Part shown: piece by piece, positions 42,065 through 51,354 of the stretch | Layout: each line of letters begins with the position of its first letter | Position numbering within the stretch: the stretch's first letter is position 1 | Translations under genes and position numbers: made by a program | Assembly: GCA_964371155.1 (NCBI GenBank) | Contig: CAYJLI010000001.1 | Location: 1-64,000, forward strand | DNA from: CAYJEQ01 sp964371155 | GTDB lineage: Bacteria > Bacillota > Clostridia > Oscillospirales > Ruminococcaceae | Length of the DNA stretch: 64,000 nucleotides | Direction of reading: 5' to 3' | Notes under the pieces: generated by a model | What the model saw: only the letters and a program-made list of their open reading frames with translations | Database searches by the model: none | What the model was told of the DNA's origin: nothing

Positions 42065-43075
42065 ATGTCCGATTTTGGAAATAGAATGTCTATGTTTTTC
42101 ACTAAGCAAAAGCTTAATGGTGAAAAAGTTTTTGAATATATTGACGCTTTGCATGGGCTTAAGGTAAAAAATTTACCCGCCGATGATGATGTAAATCATA
42201 TTAGAGTTTCCACCACGCTTATAAATAAAGGCGGATATAAGGATTATTATTCCTTTATCGATGCATTATATAACTGCATTTTGAGCTCTAAGGAAAGCGG
42301 ATCAAAGCTTATAAGCTTGCCCCAATACATTGGCATAATGCCATTATACTGCACTAAAATTGGCAAGGATTTAATAAAAGTCGGCTCCGTGATAGACATG
42401 GAGGAACGTGTGGTATTCCTAAAAGATATGCTAAACTTCTGCGGCGATTGGCTAATGGATATATATGTAAATACATATTGCACGCTGGCAAAAAAGTATG
42501 GGGTAAATATCCATGCAGGCTCTATTTTAGTATCGGAAAAGGGTAAAGTATACAATCGCAGCTACATATTCTCTCCCATGGGCGATATCATACTTGCGCA
42601 GGATAAAATAACCCCTACAAAAGAAGAAATATTATGGGGAATATCCGCTGCTGAAAATATAAATATTGCAACTACTAATGTGGGTGCAGTGGCTATTTTA
42701 GGGGATGAGGATTCACTATATTATGAGAATGTGAAAATTGTTCGTGAAATGGGCGCAAAGCTCATACTCTACTCATCTATTCAAAGTGATAAATCAAAGG
42801 TTAAGCTGATAAATGAGTCACTCTCATGGAGGAGTGATGAGCAGGGCGTATTTATACTGCAAAGCAGTTATGCGGACTCACTTACCGACCCATATTGCCG
42901 TGTAATCTGCCCCACCGCTATGAGCAGGGATTTAGACGGTGTATATTTTACCTCTAATAATTTAGGCGCCCACACCTCCTCGCTCACATACAGCAGGCTT
43001 CAAGTGTCACTTGATAATTATTCCACCGATAAAAACCAGAATTTTTACAATAAAATTTTACGAGAAATATATTAG
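42065..43075 (+). CDS. nitrilase-fold protein lacking catalytic Glu and Cys
   Basis: The 336-aa partner also has the fold: LISLPQYIG where a PE is normal (Gln87), FSPMGDIILAQDKITP retaining Lys181, and VAILGDEDSLYYENVKIV where the catalytic cysteine should be but Leu-Gly is found (212-213), followed by EMGAKLILYSS. Two of three catalytic residues are missing, while the neighbour lacks the third, so the two together may form a complementary or purely structural pair. GAGG lies 6 bases before the ATG. An N-terminal extension of about 50 residues is unassigned. Confidence 0.75.
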   Translation: MSDFGNRMSMFFTKQKLNGEKVFEYIDALHGLKVKNLPADDDVNHIRVSTTLINKGGYKDYYSFIDALYNCILSSKESGSKLISLPQYIGIMPLYCTKIGKDLIKVGSVIDMEERVVFLKDMLNFCGDWLMDIYVNTYCTLAKKYGVNIHAGSILVSEKGKVYNRSYIFSPMGDIILAQDKITPTKEEILWGISAAENINIATTNVGAVAILGDEDSLYYENVKIVREMGAKLILYSSIQSDKSKVKLINESLSWRSDEQGVFILQSSYADSLTDPYCRVICPTAMSRDLDGVYFTSNNLGAHTSSLTYSRLQVSLDNYSTDKNQNFYNKILREIY

Positions 43076-43110
43076 TAGGTTTTAATTGCTTATATGATTA
43101 TAAAAAACAC

Positions 43111-43147
43111 AAAACCCTTGAACAAATTATCTTTGTTCAAGGGTTTT
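43111..43147 (-). terminator. terminator of tRNA-Arg
   Basis: AAAACCCTTGAACAAA and its exact complement form a 16-bp perfect stem with a 5-base loop, directly after the tRNA CCA end, followed by a T-run on the minus strand. Confidence 0.88.
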
Positions 43148-43224
43148 TGGCACGCCCTAAGAGATTCGAACTCCCGACCTTCTGGTCCGTAGCCAGACGC
43201 TCTATCCAGCTGAGCTAAGGGCGC
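43148..43224 (-). tRNA. tRNA-Arg (anticodon ACG)
   Basis: A complete cloverleaf is read on the minus strand: acceptor GCGCCCT/AGGGCGT, D-arm GCTCAGCTGGATAGAGC, anticodon arm TCTGG-CTACGGA-CCAGA with anticodon ACG, T-loop GGGAGTTCGAATCTC, discriminator G and an encoded CCA. It decodes CGU (and CGC, CGA when A34 is inosine). A hairpin terminator follows immediately. Confidence 0.97.
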
Positions 43225-43387
43225 ATATTATGCTGCTTATAAAACAAACAGCATTTTCGGTGACTAAAATATTTTATCACAGATAAATGAAATAGTCAAT
43301 ACATTTTATAAAAAAAGCAAGCTAAAAAAGTATTGCTTTTTTAAAACTATTAAGAAATAAAGTGTAGAATTCCTTTGGGTGGCATCT

Positions 43388-44812
43388 CTAAGTAATTTCA
43401 AAGAATTTTTCGATTTCATCCCTGTCTAAATTGCGCAGTCGGTGGCGTGTTCGTGTTTCATTATAGCTATATATAAACACATCGCATCTATTGCTAAATT
43501 TTTGTATCACGCTCTGCCTTATTTGTACGCTCATCAAGCGTTTTTTGGATAAGATTAATGTGTGGAGGTAATACCCCTTTGAATATCGTATCGTATAGAA
43601 ACCTTTTTCATAGGATATTCCAGAGGTAAGCCAGTCTATTATTCTCACCGCTAAAAACCAAACCGAGGGTATCATTGCCATCAATGCAATAAAAAATATT
43701 AGCTCCGACCAAACAGGATAAAGTAGCATAAGCAATATGCTAATAAGTGGAATTAAAAGGCAGGGATAGAGGGGATCGAGTGTAAATCGGATTATTGCAC
43801 CGAAATTGGGCTTTATCTGGCGTTTGGAGATTATGAAGTCGGGCAATAGTTTTTTCACCATCGGCATAAGGCGTTTTTTCGAAATAGTTGGTATTATTAC
43901 CGACATACCGTGGCGCTCCTTTTTATAGCCGATTGCATCGAGTGAGACAGAATATATCCCCAAAAGCGAGGTGAAAAAGCTTTGTCTGATATCGAGATAG
44001 TTTATACTTCCCTCATTTATAACATATTGTCTTAAAGTTAAAAAACCACCGTTTATCTTTAAATTTCTTCCTTTTCGTTCCACATTTAAATTTTTATAGC
44101 GAATAATATTTGCCATGAATGCCACAAACCATCCAAAGAACATTAAATAAGCAAATGCCACGGCAACAGTGGGAATTCCAAACGCAATAAAATTGACTAT
44201 GTTTTGAAATGTACCCACGATAATATTGTTTATCCTCTCGCCCAAAATTTCACCTGCGCCGCTTATTAAGGTGGTTATAACCACTATCCCAACAAAAGAG
44301 TTTGAGGATATTAGTGAGAAAAGAAAGATATATAAAAAATTTGATTTATAAATAAAATCCCTATTTCTTGAGTCATGTGAAATTTTGCTAATTACATTTT
44401 CGATGTCCTCGTTTTTTACAATTAGCTTAAAATCCCAATTTCTACTACTGCCCGCCAATGTGTCGAGATACAACACAGCTGCATCTAATGGACGAAGATA
44501 ATATTTTGCAATCGTACCGCATGCAACTATATTTTCATATGGAATAATTATTTTATTCTTTTTTATTATCCCACTGTGCATAATAATTTCTTTTTCTGAC
44601 GGGATAAAGTAGGTTGTGCGGTAGCGAAGAAGACCAAGGGTAATAATTAAAAGCAGTATAATTATGTCAAACCATGCACCCTGCAGCCAAAGGACTATAC
44701 CGCCTGTAAACGCAAGAAAAAGACCCCTTATAAGTGGTATTATCAAAAGGAATATAAAGCGCAACATATTTTCAAACGCCTGTATCGGATGGGGGCGGCA
44801 TATTTTATTCAC
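43388..44812 (-). CDS. PH-domain membrane protein, YdbT-like
   Basis: This 474-aa membrane protein has several hydrophobic pairs (about 15-60, 165-235 and 350-390) and bacterial PH domains between and after them: RTTYFIPSEKEIIMHSGII, IIPYENIVACGTIAKYY, later EGSINYLDIRQSFFTSLLG and ILSKKRLMSVQIRQSVIQK. This is the YdbT type, working with YdbS in a membrane complex of unknown function that affects resistance in Bacillus. The start is GTG, with GTGA overlapping the stop of the YdbS-like gene. Confidence 0.88.
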   Translation of the reverse strand: MNKICRPHPIQAFENMLRFIFLLIIPLIRGLFLAFTGGIVLWLQGAWFDIIILLLIITLGLLRYRTTYFIPSEKEIIMHSGIIKKNKIIIPYENIVACGTIAKYYLRPLDAAVLYLDTLAGSSRNWDFKLIVKNEDIENVISKISHDSRNRDFIYKSNFLYIFLFSLISSNSFVGIVVITTLISGAGEILGERINNIIVGTFQNIVNFIAFGIPTVAVAFAYLMFFGWFVAFMANIIRYKNLNVERKGRNLKINGGFLTLRQYVINEGSINYLDIRQSFFTSLLGIYSVSLDAIGYKKERHGMSVIIPTISKKRLMPMVKKLLPDFIISKRQIKPNFGAIIRFTLDPLYPCLLIPLISILLMLLYPVWSELIFFIALMAMIPSVWFLAVRIIDWLTSGISYEKGFYTIRYSKGYYLHTLILSKKRLMSVQIRQSVIQKFSNRCDVFIYSYNETRTRHRLRNLDRDEIEKFFEIT

Positions 44813-45249
44813 AGCGCACTTCCCCCTTTTATAAAGAGCTCTTCCAAGGTCTTAGCGGCAGTTTTATCAAGCCCCTCAATGCGAACAAAGGAGCCTGGGG
44901 CAACAAATTTAATCGTGCATAGCCCAAATACTCTTTCGAGTGGGGAACGAGTTATCTGTATGAATTTGATATTTGCTATATCCACCGATTTGGTTCGATA
45001 ATAGATCATTCCATATTCCATCACAAATTTCATATAATCGTACCCATATTTATATCTTGAATGTGCAATGGGCAGCAGTATGAAAAACATCAATACAAAT
45101 ATAACCATCCATCCGATTGTAATTGTATCTCTAAGAAAATTGTTATCAGTGAAAAAATAGAATGATATTGCAGACGGTATTGTGCAGACAAATGCTGTCC
45201 TAATTCGCCATACCCATAATAGTGCAGGGCTTGGAGGTGCCGATTTCAT
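44809..45249 (-). CDS. PH-domain membrane protein, YdbS-like
   Basis: The 146-aa protein has two transmembrane helices near residues 15-60 and one PH domain afterwards (VMEYGMIYYRTKSVDIANIK and the pattern FIQITRSPLERVFGLCTI). The short length is right for YdbS. AAAGG lies 9 bases before the ATG. It overlaps the following YdbT-like gene by 4 bases and starts 3 bases after the tex stop, so tex and the two PH genes form one operon. Confidence 0.87.
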   Translation of the reverse strand: MKSAPPSPALLWVWRIRTAFVCTIPSAISFYFFTDNNFLRDTITIGWMVIFVLMFFILLPIAHSRYKYGYDYMKFVMEYGMIYYRTKSVDIANIKFIQITRSPLERVFGLCTIKFVAPGSFVRIEGLDKTAAKTLEELFIKGGSAL

Positions 45250-45252
45250 GGG

Positions 45253-47403
45253 TTACACACCTTTCATAGTAAGTGATATTCTCTTTCGTTTTACATCAAC
45301 TTCAAGTACTTTTACTTTCACTATATCCCCAACTTTTAACACTTCGCTCGGATGTTTTATATATCTGTTTGTTATCTGGGAAATGTGCACAAGTCCATCT
45401 TGATGTACGCCGATATCCACAAATGCACCGAAATCAATTACATTTCTCACCGTGCCGTCTATTATCATGTCGGCTTTTAGATCTTTCATATCGAGCAAAT
45501 CACTGCGTAGAAGAGGTGCAGTAAGTGTATCCCTTGGGTCTCGTCCTGGTTTTAGAAGCTCTGAAACTATATCTTTAAGCGTTGGCACACCAATTCCGAT
45601 TTGCTCGCTCATTTGTGTGTAGCTACCCGCTTTTACCCTCTCCTCTAAATCGGAAAAGCTGCCCTCTTTTATCTCTTTCTTGCTGTATCCAAGGCTTGAT
45701 AGAAGCTCTGTCGCCGCCTTGTAGCTTTCGGGGTGAACTGCTGTTCTATCAAATACCATTTCACTCTCAGGAACTCTTAAAAATCCTGCACACTGCTCAA
45801 AGGCTTTTTTTCCAAGTTTATTAACCGACATAAGCTCTTTCCTTGAGGAAAATGCGCCATTTTCTTCCCTGTACAGAATGATGTTTTTAGCAAGTGCAGG
45901 GCCAATGCCTGCCACATATGAAAGCAGTGATACCGAGGCGGTGTTTAAATCCACTCCGACGCTATTAACACAGTCCTCAACAACACCCTCAAGTGCTCCA
46001 CCAAGGCGGTTTTGAGGCATGTCGTGCTGATATTGCCCCACTCCTATCGCCTTAGGGTCTATTTTAACAAGCTCTGCAAGTGGGTCTTGCAGTCTTCTCG
46101 CTATCGAAACTGCACTTCTCAGCGATACATCGAATTGAGGGAATTCCTCAGCCGCAAGCTTTGAAGCAGAATAAACCGAAGCCCCCGATTCACTCACCAC
46201 TATATATGATAAATCCATGTCCACTTCTTTTATAAGCTCCACCACAAATATTTCCGACTCTTTAGACGCCGTGCCGTTGCCTATTGCAATTACAGAAACT
46301 CCATGCGCCTTAATAAGCTTTTTAAGCACCTGAGCCGCCTCGGCAGTTTTGCTCTGTGGCGGTGTGGGATAGACTACCGTTGTATCGAGCACTTTCCCTG
46401 TGGCATCTACAACAGCAATTTTACAGCCTGTACGATAGGCAGGGTCGAGCCCTAATACTGCACGCCCTTTCACAGGTGCTTGCATTAGTAGCTGGTGCAA
46501 ATTCACGGCAAACACCTTAATTGCAGATTCCGCCGCCCTTTCGGTGAGTGTTGTGCGTATTTCGTTTTCCATCGAGGGGTAAATTAGCCTTGATATGGCA
46601 TCTTTTACCGCTTCTATCACAAAAGCCCTGCCATTACTTCTGCCAGAGGACACCACAAGATTTGAAACAATCGAGAATATTCTATCCTCTTCACTTATTA
46701 CACTAACCTTTAGCTTATCCTCCCTTTCGCCTCTATCAATAGCTAATATGCGGTGACCAGGGATTTTTGACACCTGCTCTGAATAGTCATAATACATTGA
46801 ATAAACGCTATCTTCCTCGGTTTTCCCCTTGGTTGAGAGCAGTGAATTTCTGAGCATATCCGCCCTAAGTGCCGCTCTTACTGCTGCATTGTCCGATACA
46901 TACTCAGCAATTATATCCATTGCGCCTGCAAGTGCTTCCTCTGTATTATTAACTCCCTTTTCGGTATCTATATATTTTTCCGCTTCTTCTTCGGGCATCG
47001 GGCAATCCATACCTTGAGCAAATATTAAATCTGCAAGTGGGGAGAGACCTTTTTCTTTTGCAATGGACGCCCTTGTCCGCCTTTTAGGTTTGAACGGACG
47101 ATAAATATCTTCTACTTCAGCAAGTGTTTTCGCCGAAGCTATGGAGGAGGCAATCTCTTCGGTCATCAGCTCTAAGTTTTCTATCGCTGCCACTACTTCC
47201 TCTTTGCGCTTTATAAGGCCTCGCAAGTATGTAAGGCGGTCAAATAATTCCCTGAGCTGATTATCATCGAGTGAGCCTGTCACTTCTTTTCTATACCTCG
47301 CTATAAATGGGATGGTATTTCCCTCATCAATTAATTTTACCGTGGCTTCAACTTGATTTTCTCTGAGCGAAAGCTCCGAGGAAAGTATTTTTATAATGTC
47401 CAT
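45253..47403 (-). CDS. tex: Tex family RNA-binding protein
   Basis: This 716-aa cytoplasmic protein has the Tex layout: N-terminal helical region (VKLIDEGNTIPFIARYRKE, GSLDDNQLREL), YqgF-like nuclease fold (LGLDPAYRTGCKIAVVD), helix-hairpin-helix motifs (LLSYVAGIGPALAKNIILYR) and a C-terminal S1 domain (GTVRNVIDFGAFVDIGVHQD). It probably binds RNA during transcription and affects RNA stability. AAAGGAG lies 8 bases before the ATG at 47403; the longer frame adds 14 residues without conservation. Confidence 0.96.
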   Translation of the reverse strand: MDIIKILSSELSLRENQVEATVKLIDEGNTIPFIARYRKEVTGSLDDNQLRELFDRLTYLRGLIKRKEEVVAAIENLELMTEEIASSIASAKTLAEVEDIYRPFKPKRRTRASIAKEKGLSPLADLIFAQGMDCPMPEEEAEKYIDTEKGVNNTEEALAGAMDIIAEYVSDNAAVRAALRADMLRNSLLSTKGKTEEDSVYSMYYDYSEQVSKIPGHRILAIDRGEREDKLKVSVISEEDRIFSIVSNLVVSSGRSNGRAFVIEAVKDAISRLIYPSMENEIRTTLTERAAESAIKVFAVNLHQLLMQAPVKGRAVLGLDPAYRTGCKIAVVDATGKVLDTTVVYPTPPQSKTAEAAQVLKKLIKAHGVSVIAIGNGTASKESEIFVVELIKEVDMDLSYIVVSESGASVYSASKLAAEEFPQFDVSLRSAVSIARRLQDPLAELVKIDPKAIGVGQYQHDMPQNRLGGALEGVVEDCVNSVGVDLNTASVSLLSYVAGIGPALAKNIILYREENGAFSSRKELMSVNKLGKKAFEQCAGFLRVPESEMVFDRTAVHPESYKAATELLSSLGYSKKEIKEGSFSDLEERVKAGSYTQMSEQIGIGVPTLKDIVSELLKPGRDPRDTLTAPLLRSDLLDMKDLKADMIIDGTVRNVIDFGAFVDIGVHQDGLVHISQITNRYIKHPSEVLKVGDIVKVKVLEVDVKRKRISLTMKGV

Positions 47404-47603
47404 ATTCTTCTCCTTTGTTTTATAACAATCCACTTTTCGCACCACTATAAAGCGATATCTTCGGCATAAATTTGTGTGTTTTATTTTTTATACACAAATT
47501 CTAAATCCTATTTTTTTATTTTACCACATTTTAGCCTAAGAAAAAATAGATATTTGGCATATCGGATTATAATTTATAAAACAAGTTGTTAAAATGCAAA
47601 AAA

Positions 47604-47640
47604 TCACCCCATTTTCATCCCTTGTGTGAAAATGAGGTGA
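47604..47640 (-). terminator. terminator of the envelope operon
   Basis: TCACCCCATTTTCA (47604-47617) pairs with TGAAAATGAGGTGA (one mismatch) over a 9-base loop and is followed by TTTTTTGC on the minus strand. Confidence 0.8.
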
Positions 47641-47646
47641 TAGGTA

Positions 47647-48918
47647 TTATTGAGGGTAATAATTATTCCAATGATATTTCGGGATGTCTTCCCCACCGCT
47701 TACATCTACATATTTATAGAGATTATCCCATATGTCTATGGCAAAGCGCATCTCTTCATCCGCCGCATTATCAGGCGTTGCTAAAATTTCTATGCACATA
47801 TTGCCCTGAATTAGCACATCACCCACCGCAGAATAAGCATATCCACTCAGGTTTTCATAGCTTATAAAATTGTTTACCGCTGAATTTGCCCTCTTTAAAA
47901 AGTAATTGTCCGCTTCAAGTGGTTCTGATAATTCATCATATTCGCCATATGGAAATAGCATTGCTGTGTCGAGCTGGGTTAAAATTGGCTCCCCACTTGC
48001 AGGGTCATGTGGAATATAACTGTACAGAAACTGCATTTCCACTGGCTCTGCAAAAACTGTTGCACTCACGAAAAATTCTATGTATTCTTCTGCACCCTCT
48101 TCATTTATCATAAAACCATGCACCGATGTGTATTGCCCAAGCTCTGAACCGCTTGGTTGTAGTAGTGAATTTGTATAATCTATAATTTCTTTCTCGCTTG
48201 TGCCACTTAAAGTATAGGCATCATTTAAAGTGATATATCTATTATTTTCTATGTCGTATGTAACTGACGATATAACGCCCGACGAACCCATTCTTGCATA
48301 CAAATGGCTTCTCACTACAACTTGCATGTATTTTTCCGATGTGAAAGGATATGTCATTATGGACACTCCGCCGTTTCCATCAAACATCCTCGTGTTTTCT
48401 TCTTCGATATCCAGTGTATAGATTTCCACTGTATTTTCTATATACTCATTAATCCGATTGACAACTTCGCTTTCACCGCTTTTGAGGGTGAATATAGGCA
48501 CTTCAACGGCATTGCTTGTGCCACCAAGATTATAATCCCTTCTTAAAAAATCTATGCTGACATTTCTTTCATTGCTTGTTTCGGGTTGGCTACTGCTCTC
48601 TGCTTGGCTACTGCTCTGTGTTTGGCTTTCGCTTGAACTGTCGGGTTTTGTTTCACTTAAGCTATCCGCTTTGCTACTGCTGTCCGCTTCTGCTGTACTC
48701 GATGCGTCCGCTTCGCTTGTTTGCGACCCTGCGGTGCTACTTTCTGCTTCGGATGCGTTTTCATTTTCTGCACCGCTCTCCTCCGAACTTTCGGATGCCT
48801 GACTTGTGCTTGCCTCATTCTCCTCATTATCCGCCTCATTGATATTTATTGTATTATTGCAGGCAGAAAAAATAAGACCCATGCAAATTATAGCTACTAA
48901 TAATAAATTCTTTTTCAT
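47647..48918 (-). CDS. lipoprotein with DUF3298/RsiV-like domain
   Basis: A lipoprotein signal ending in FSAC is followed by a long linker (about 25-115) made almost entirely of Ser, Glu, Ala, Thr and Asp. The globular part resembles DUF3298/RsiV-type domains: VPIFTLKSGESEVVNRINEY, then the core SSVTYDIENNRYITLNDAY and a C-terminal aromatic-rich region. It is anchored on the outer face of the membrane. AGGAGG lies 6 bases before the ATG at 48918. It is the last gene of a five-gene envelope unit. Ligand unknown. Confidence 0.8.
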   Translation of the reverse strand: MKKNLLLVAIICMGLIFSACNNTININEADNEENEASTSQASESSEESGAENENASEAESSTAGSQTSEADASSTAEADSSSKADSLSETKPDSSSESQTQSSSQAESSSQPETSNERNVSIDFLRRDYNLGGTSNAVEVPIFTLKSGESEVVNRINEYIENTVEIYTLDIEEENTRMFDGNGGVSIMTYPFTSEKYMQVVVRSHLYARMGSSGVISSVTYDIENNRYITLNDAYTLSGTSEKEIIDYTNSLLQPSGSELGQYTSVHGFMINEEGAEEYIEFFVSATVFAEPVEMQFLYSYIPHDPASGEPILTQLDTAMLFPYGEYDELSEPLEADNYFLKRANSAVNNFISYENLSGYAYSAVGDVLIQGNMCIEILATPDNAADEEMRFAIDIWDNLYKYVDVSGGEDIPKYHWNNYYPQ

Positions 48919-49013
48919 ATCCATCCTCCTATATTTTTAAATACTCCCATTAAGTTTAAATAGATAAAACATCAAAATGCTTATACACTTTGCTATTAAA
49001 TTTCTTATATCTT

Positions 49014-50093
49014 TTAACCCACTGCGTAGGTTATACCAACCTCTACCTGCACTCCATCTTCTTCGTTTAGATAATATGCATTTACAGTTATAATATAATC
49101 ACCCTCGTATTTTTCAAAGCTGTAAAAGCCCTCATAGCCATCCATTATCGCTGTAAAGCCAAGCAGTTTAAGTAAATTAGCATATTCGGGCAAGTCCTCG
49201 TAGTAATCGCCTAAATATGTAACAGTGTATACTGGGGGTTGTGTTTCACTTGCAGTGAAATCTTCATATGGTGTGGGGAAGTCATTTTCACTTGTAAAGG
49301 CGAGAAAATCGGGTATTTCAATATATTCAAAATCGCTGTCTAAATTATATAGCGGATACATTAAAATGTAGTGGTCGCTATCAATTTTTAGCGTGCCATC
49401 CTCCTCTGCAAACTTAAGCATCATTGTTCCATTATATGTAGCACGATAGAATGTCTTTATTGTTAGCGTATGATTTAGCATATCGGCATAATCTATGCTG
49501 CCAAAATCTATGCTGAAAGACTGATATTCTATGCCGCCGTGTGCGATGTAGAGCTCATCTTCAAACTCTATAAAATTATTATCCAATCGCCACTTCATGC
49601 TTTTAATATACTGCTCCGTTAAATAGGGGCTAAACTTTTCATTTATCTCTGCTTTGTTTTGATAATTTCGCACAGGCGAATATGTATATTCATATGGATG
49701 GATATAATATTCTTCAGGTATCGGCTCATTTAATCCGAGCATCATCAGCGGCTCTTCGCCATTTTCAAAAGCCTCCCCACTCTGGTAAACTGCAATTAGC
49801 ATATCTTCCTCGGCTGTGGAATACATTGCCTCAAAATCGCTGTGATACACCTTATTTAGCATTGCTATACAGTCCTCTACCGAAATATTTGGCACATCGG
49901 AAATCGGCGTGGAAGATGAGGTTTCACCGCTCGCCCCACTTTGTTCTGTGGCAGTACTTTCACTGCTCTCCACTTGGCTTTGCTCGGTGTTTACTAAAGC
50001 TTCTTCACTGCTCTGCTCTGCTTCACTGCCCGTATCACTGCACCCTACAAATAGCAGTGAAAATATAAAAATTGCTATCAATATTTTCTTCAT
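49014..50093 (-). CDS. lipoprotein of unknown function
   Basis: This 359-aa protein begins MKKILIAIFIFSLLFVGC, a lipoprotein signal, and continues with a Ser/Glu/Gln-rich linker to about residue 65. The rest is rich in Tyr, Glu and Asp without a motif I can name, for example the segment EEYYIHPYEYTYSPV. AGGAGG lies 7 bases before the ATG at 50093; another ATG three bases upstream is also possible. It is encoded between the TPM-domain gene and the DUF3298 lipoprotein, and probably acts with them at the cell surface. Confidence 0.7.
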   Translation of the reverse strand: MKKILIAIFIFSLLFVGCSDTGSEAEQSSEEALVNTEQSQVESSESTATEQSGASGETSSSTPISDVPNISVEDCIAMLNKVYHSDFEAMYSTAEEDMLIAVYQSGEAFENGEEPLMMLGLNEPIPEEYYIHPYEYTYSPVRNYQNKAEINEKFSPYLTEQYIKSMKWRLDNNFIEFEDELYIAHGGIEYQSFSIDFGSIDYADMLNHTLTIKTFYRATYNGTMMLKFAEEDGTLKIDSDHYILMYPLYNLDSDFEYIEIPDFLAFTSENDFPTPYEDFTASETQPPVYTVTYLGDYYEDLPEYANLLKLLGFTAIMDGYEGFYSFEKYEGDYIITVNAYYLNEEDGVQVEVGITYAVG

Positions 50094-50104
50094 CATATAA
50101 CCTC

Positions 50105-51343
50105 CTAAAATTTACCTGAGCGTCCACCACGTGAGCCACCGTATCCGCTCCTTGTACTGCCCCCTCCACTGCTACTCGATGAGGTTTTTATCTTGCTTTT
50201 AGTTACACTCTTATGTGTGAATACATCGGAGCTGTGTGTCACTACTAAGCTACCTTTTACCCGAAAATGATCTGCGCCCACTTGTGTGACCGCTGTGTTC
50301 ATCCTTGCTATGAAAACTTTTTTCATAATTTTGCTCCCTATGGCAAGTGAGAAGACAAGTGGTACGGCTATAACGAGGATCCAAAAACTTTCTTTATCAA
50401 GAGGTATCTCGTAAGGTGTGCCTGCGTTGTAGCAATCGAGGAAGTGAATCGTATAGTCGAGATAGAGGTCAAACGCCTCAAAATATCTACCCTCAGTGAG
50501 AAGTGGGACAACATTATAATCAATTAAGTCCAGTGCATCTTCGGTGAAAGCATAAATGCCAAGATTTCTTGTGGAGGTGGCGTAATCCCTGTTATCGGGG
50601 TCAAGGTCAATACCGAAAATCACGCCGTCCCGCTCTGGGTCAAGCCCTGTGTACCAGTCGAAATAGTAGAGCAAATATTGATCATCCGGCACTTTAGCCA
50701 TTGTCATGAATGTTACATCGAAGTCGTAATTTTGATAAATATACTCTATTTTATCAAATAGCAGTTCTTCCTCGGCTTCGCTCATTACCTCTGCCGCATC
50801 TATCATAGGGTCAAAACCATTTATCATGCCACCAATGCCCATATACTCCTCGGGTGGCGGGGAGGGTGGTGTGTATATATCCTTTATGTGGTCTTCGATT
50901 ATACTAATTGCACCATCTAATATGTCAAAATATTCCTCACCACTGTAAGAGGCAATCTTTACATTGTCGATGTTTGCCATCAGCTGTCCTATAATACCTC
51001 CATCGATATCTTGATATTTACCACGTCCGAAAAATTGAAAGTCAAAATCCTCGCCCACTCCAAAGTTCATGTAGACTATGCCGCTTTGATGTTTGTTGTA
51101 ATTATCAAAATCTGAGACATAGCTGTGCATTTCATCGGCAGTATCAAATTCTTCCACCACAATGGTGATTAGGCAGTCATATTGCTCGAATATCTCTTCT
51201 ATTAGGTACTGAAAATACGCTTCGTCGTCACTGGTGAGCAAGTCAGAATCATCAATGATGGTGGGTAAACTGCTTGCATAGGCGGTGACGGATAGCAGTG
51301 CAATCGTTAAACTTGATAAAAAAATCCTTAAAATTTTCTTCAT
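50105..51343 (-). CDS. TPM-domain membrane protein
   Basis: The 412-aa protein has a signal peptide (MKKILRIFLSSLTIALLSV...), two TPM domains outside the membrane (about 27-140, with DDSDLLTSDDEAYFQ, and about 185-300, with MSEAEEELLFDKIEYIYQ), a transmembrane helix near 325-345 and a cytoplasmic tail ending in Ser and Gly/Arg-rich repeats (SGYGGSRGGRSGKF). TPM proteins may be involved in membrane protein assembly or phosphatase activity, but the role is unsettled. GGGGGTGGAG lies 3 bases before the ATG. It is flanked by the zinc-ribbon gene, a recurrent partner. Confidence 0.87.
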   Translation of the reverse strand: MKKILRIFLSSLTIALLSVTAYASSLPTIIDDSDLLTSDDEAYFQYLIEEIFEQYDCLITIVVEEFDTADEMHSYVSDFDNYNKHQSGIVYMNFGVGEDFDFQFFGRGKYQDIDGGIIGQLMANIDNVKIASYSGEEYFDILDGAISIIEDHIKDIYTPPSPPPEEYMGIGGMINGFDPMIDAAEVMSEAEEELLFDKIEYIYQNYDFDVTFMTMAKVPDDQYLLYYFDWYTGLDPERDGVIFGIDLDPDNRDYATSTRNLGIYAFTEDALDLIDYNVVPLLTEGRYFEAFDLYLDYTIHFLDCYNAGTPYEIPLDKESFWILVIAVPLVFSLAIGSKIMKKVFIARMNTAVTQVGADHFRVKGSLVVTHSSDVFTHKSVTKSKIKTSSSSSGGGSTRSGYGGSRGGRSGKF

Positions 51344-51354
51344 AACTCCACCCC

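Noticed and set aside
45273..45824. Plus-strand frames of 80-83 codons within tex
   Set aside because: They are antisense to the S1 and helix-hairpin-helix regions of Tex and lack start signals.
48554..48842. Leu/Ser-rich frames on the plus strand resembling membrane peptides
   Set aside because: They are antisense to the low-complexity Ser/Glu linker of a lipoprotein and have no ribosome binding site.
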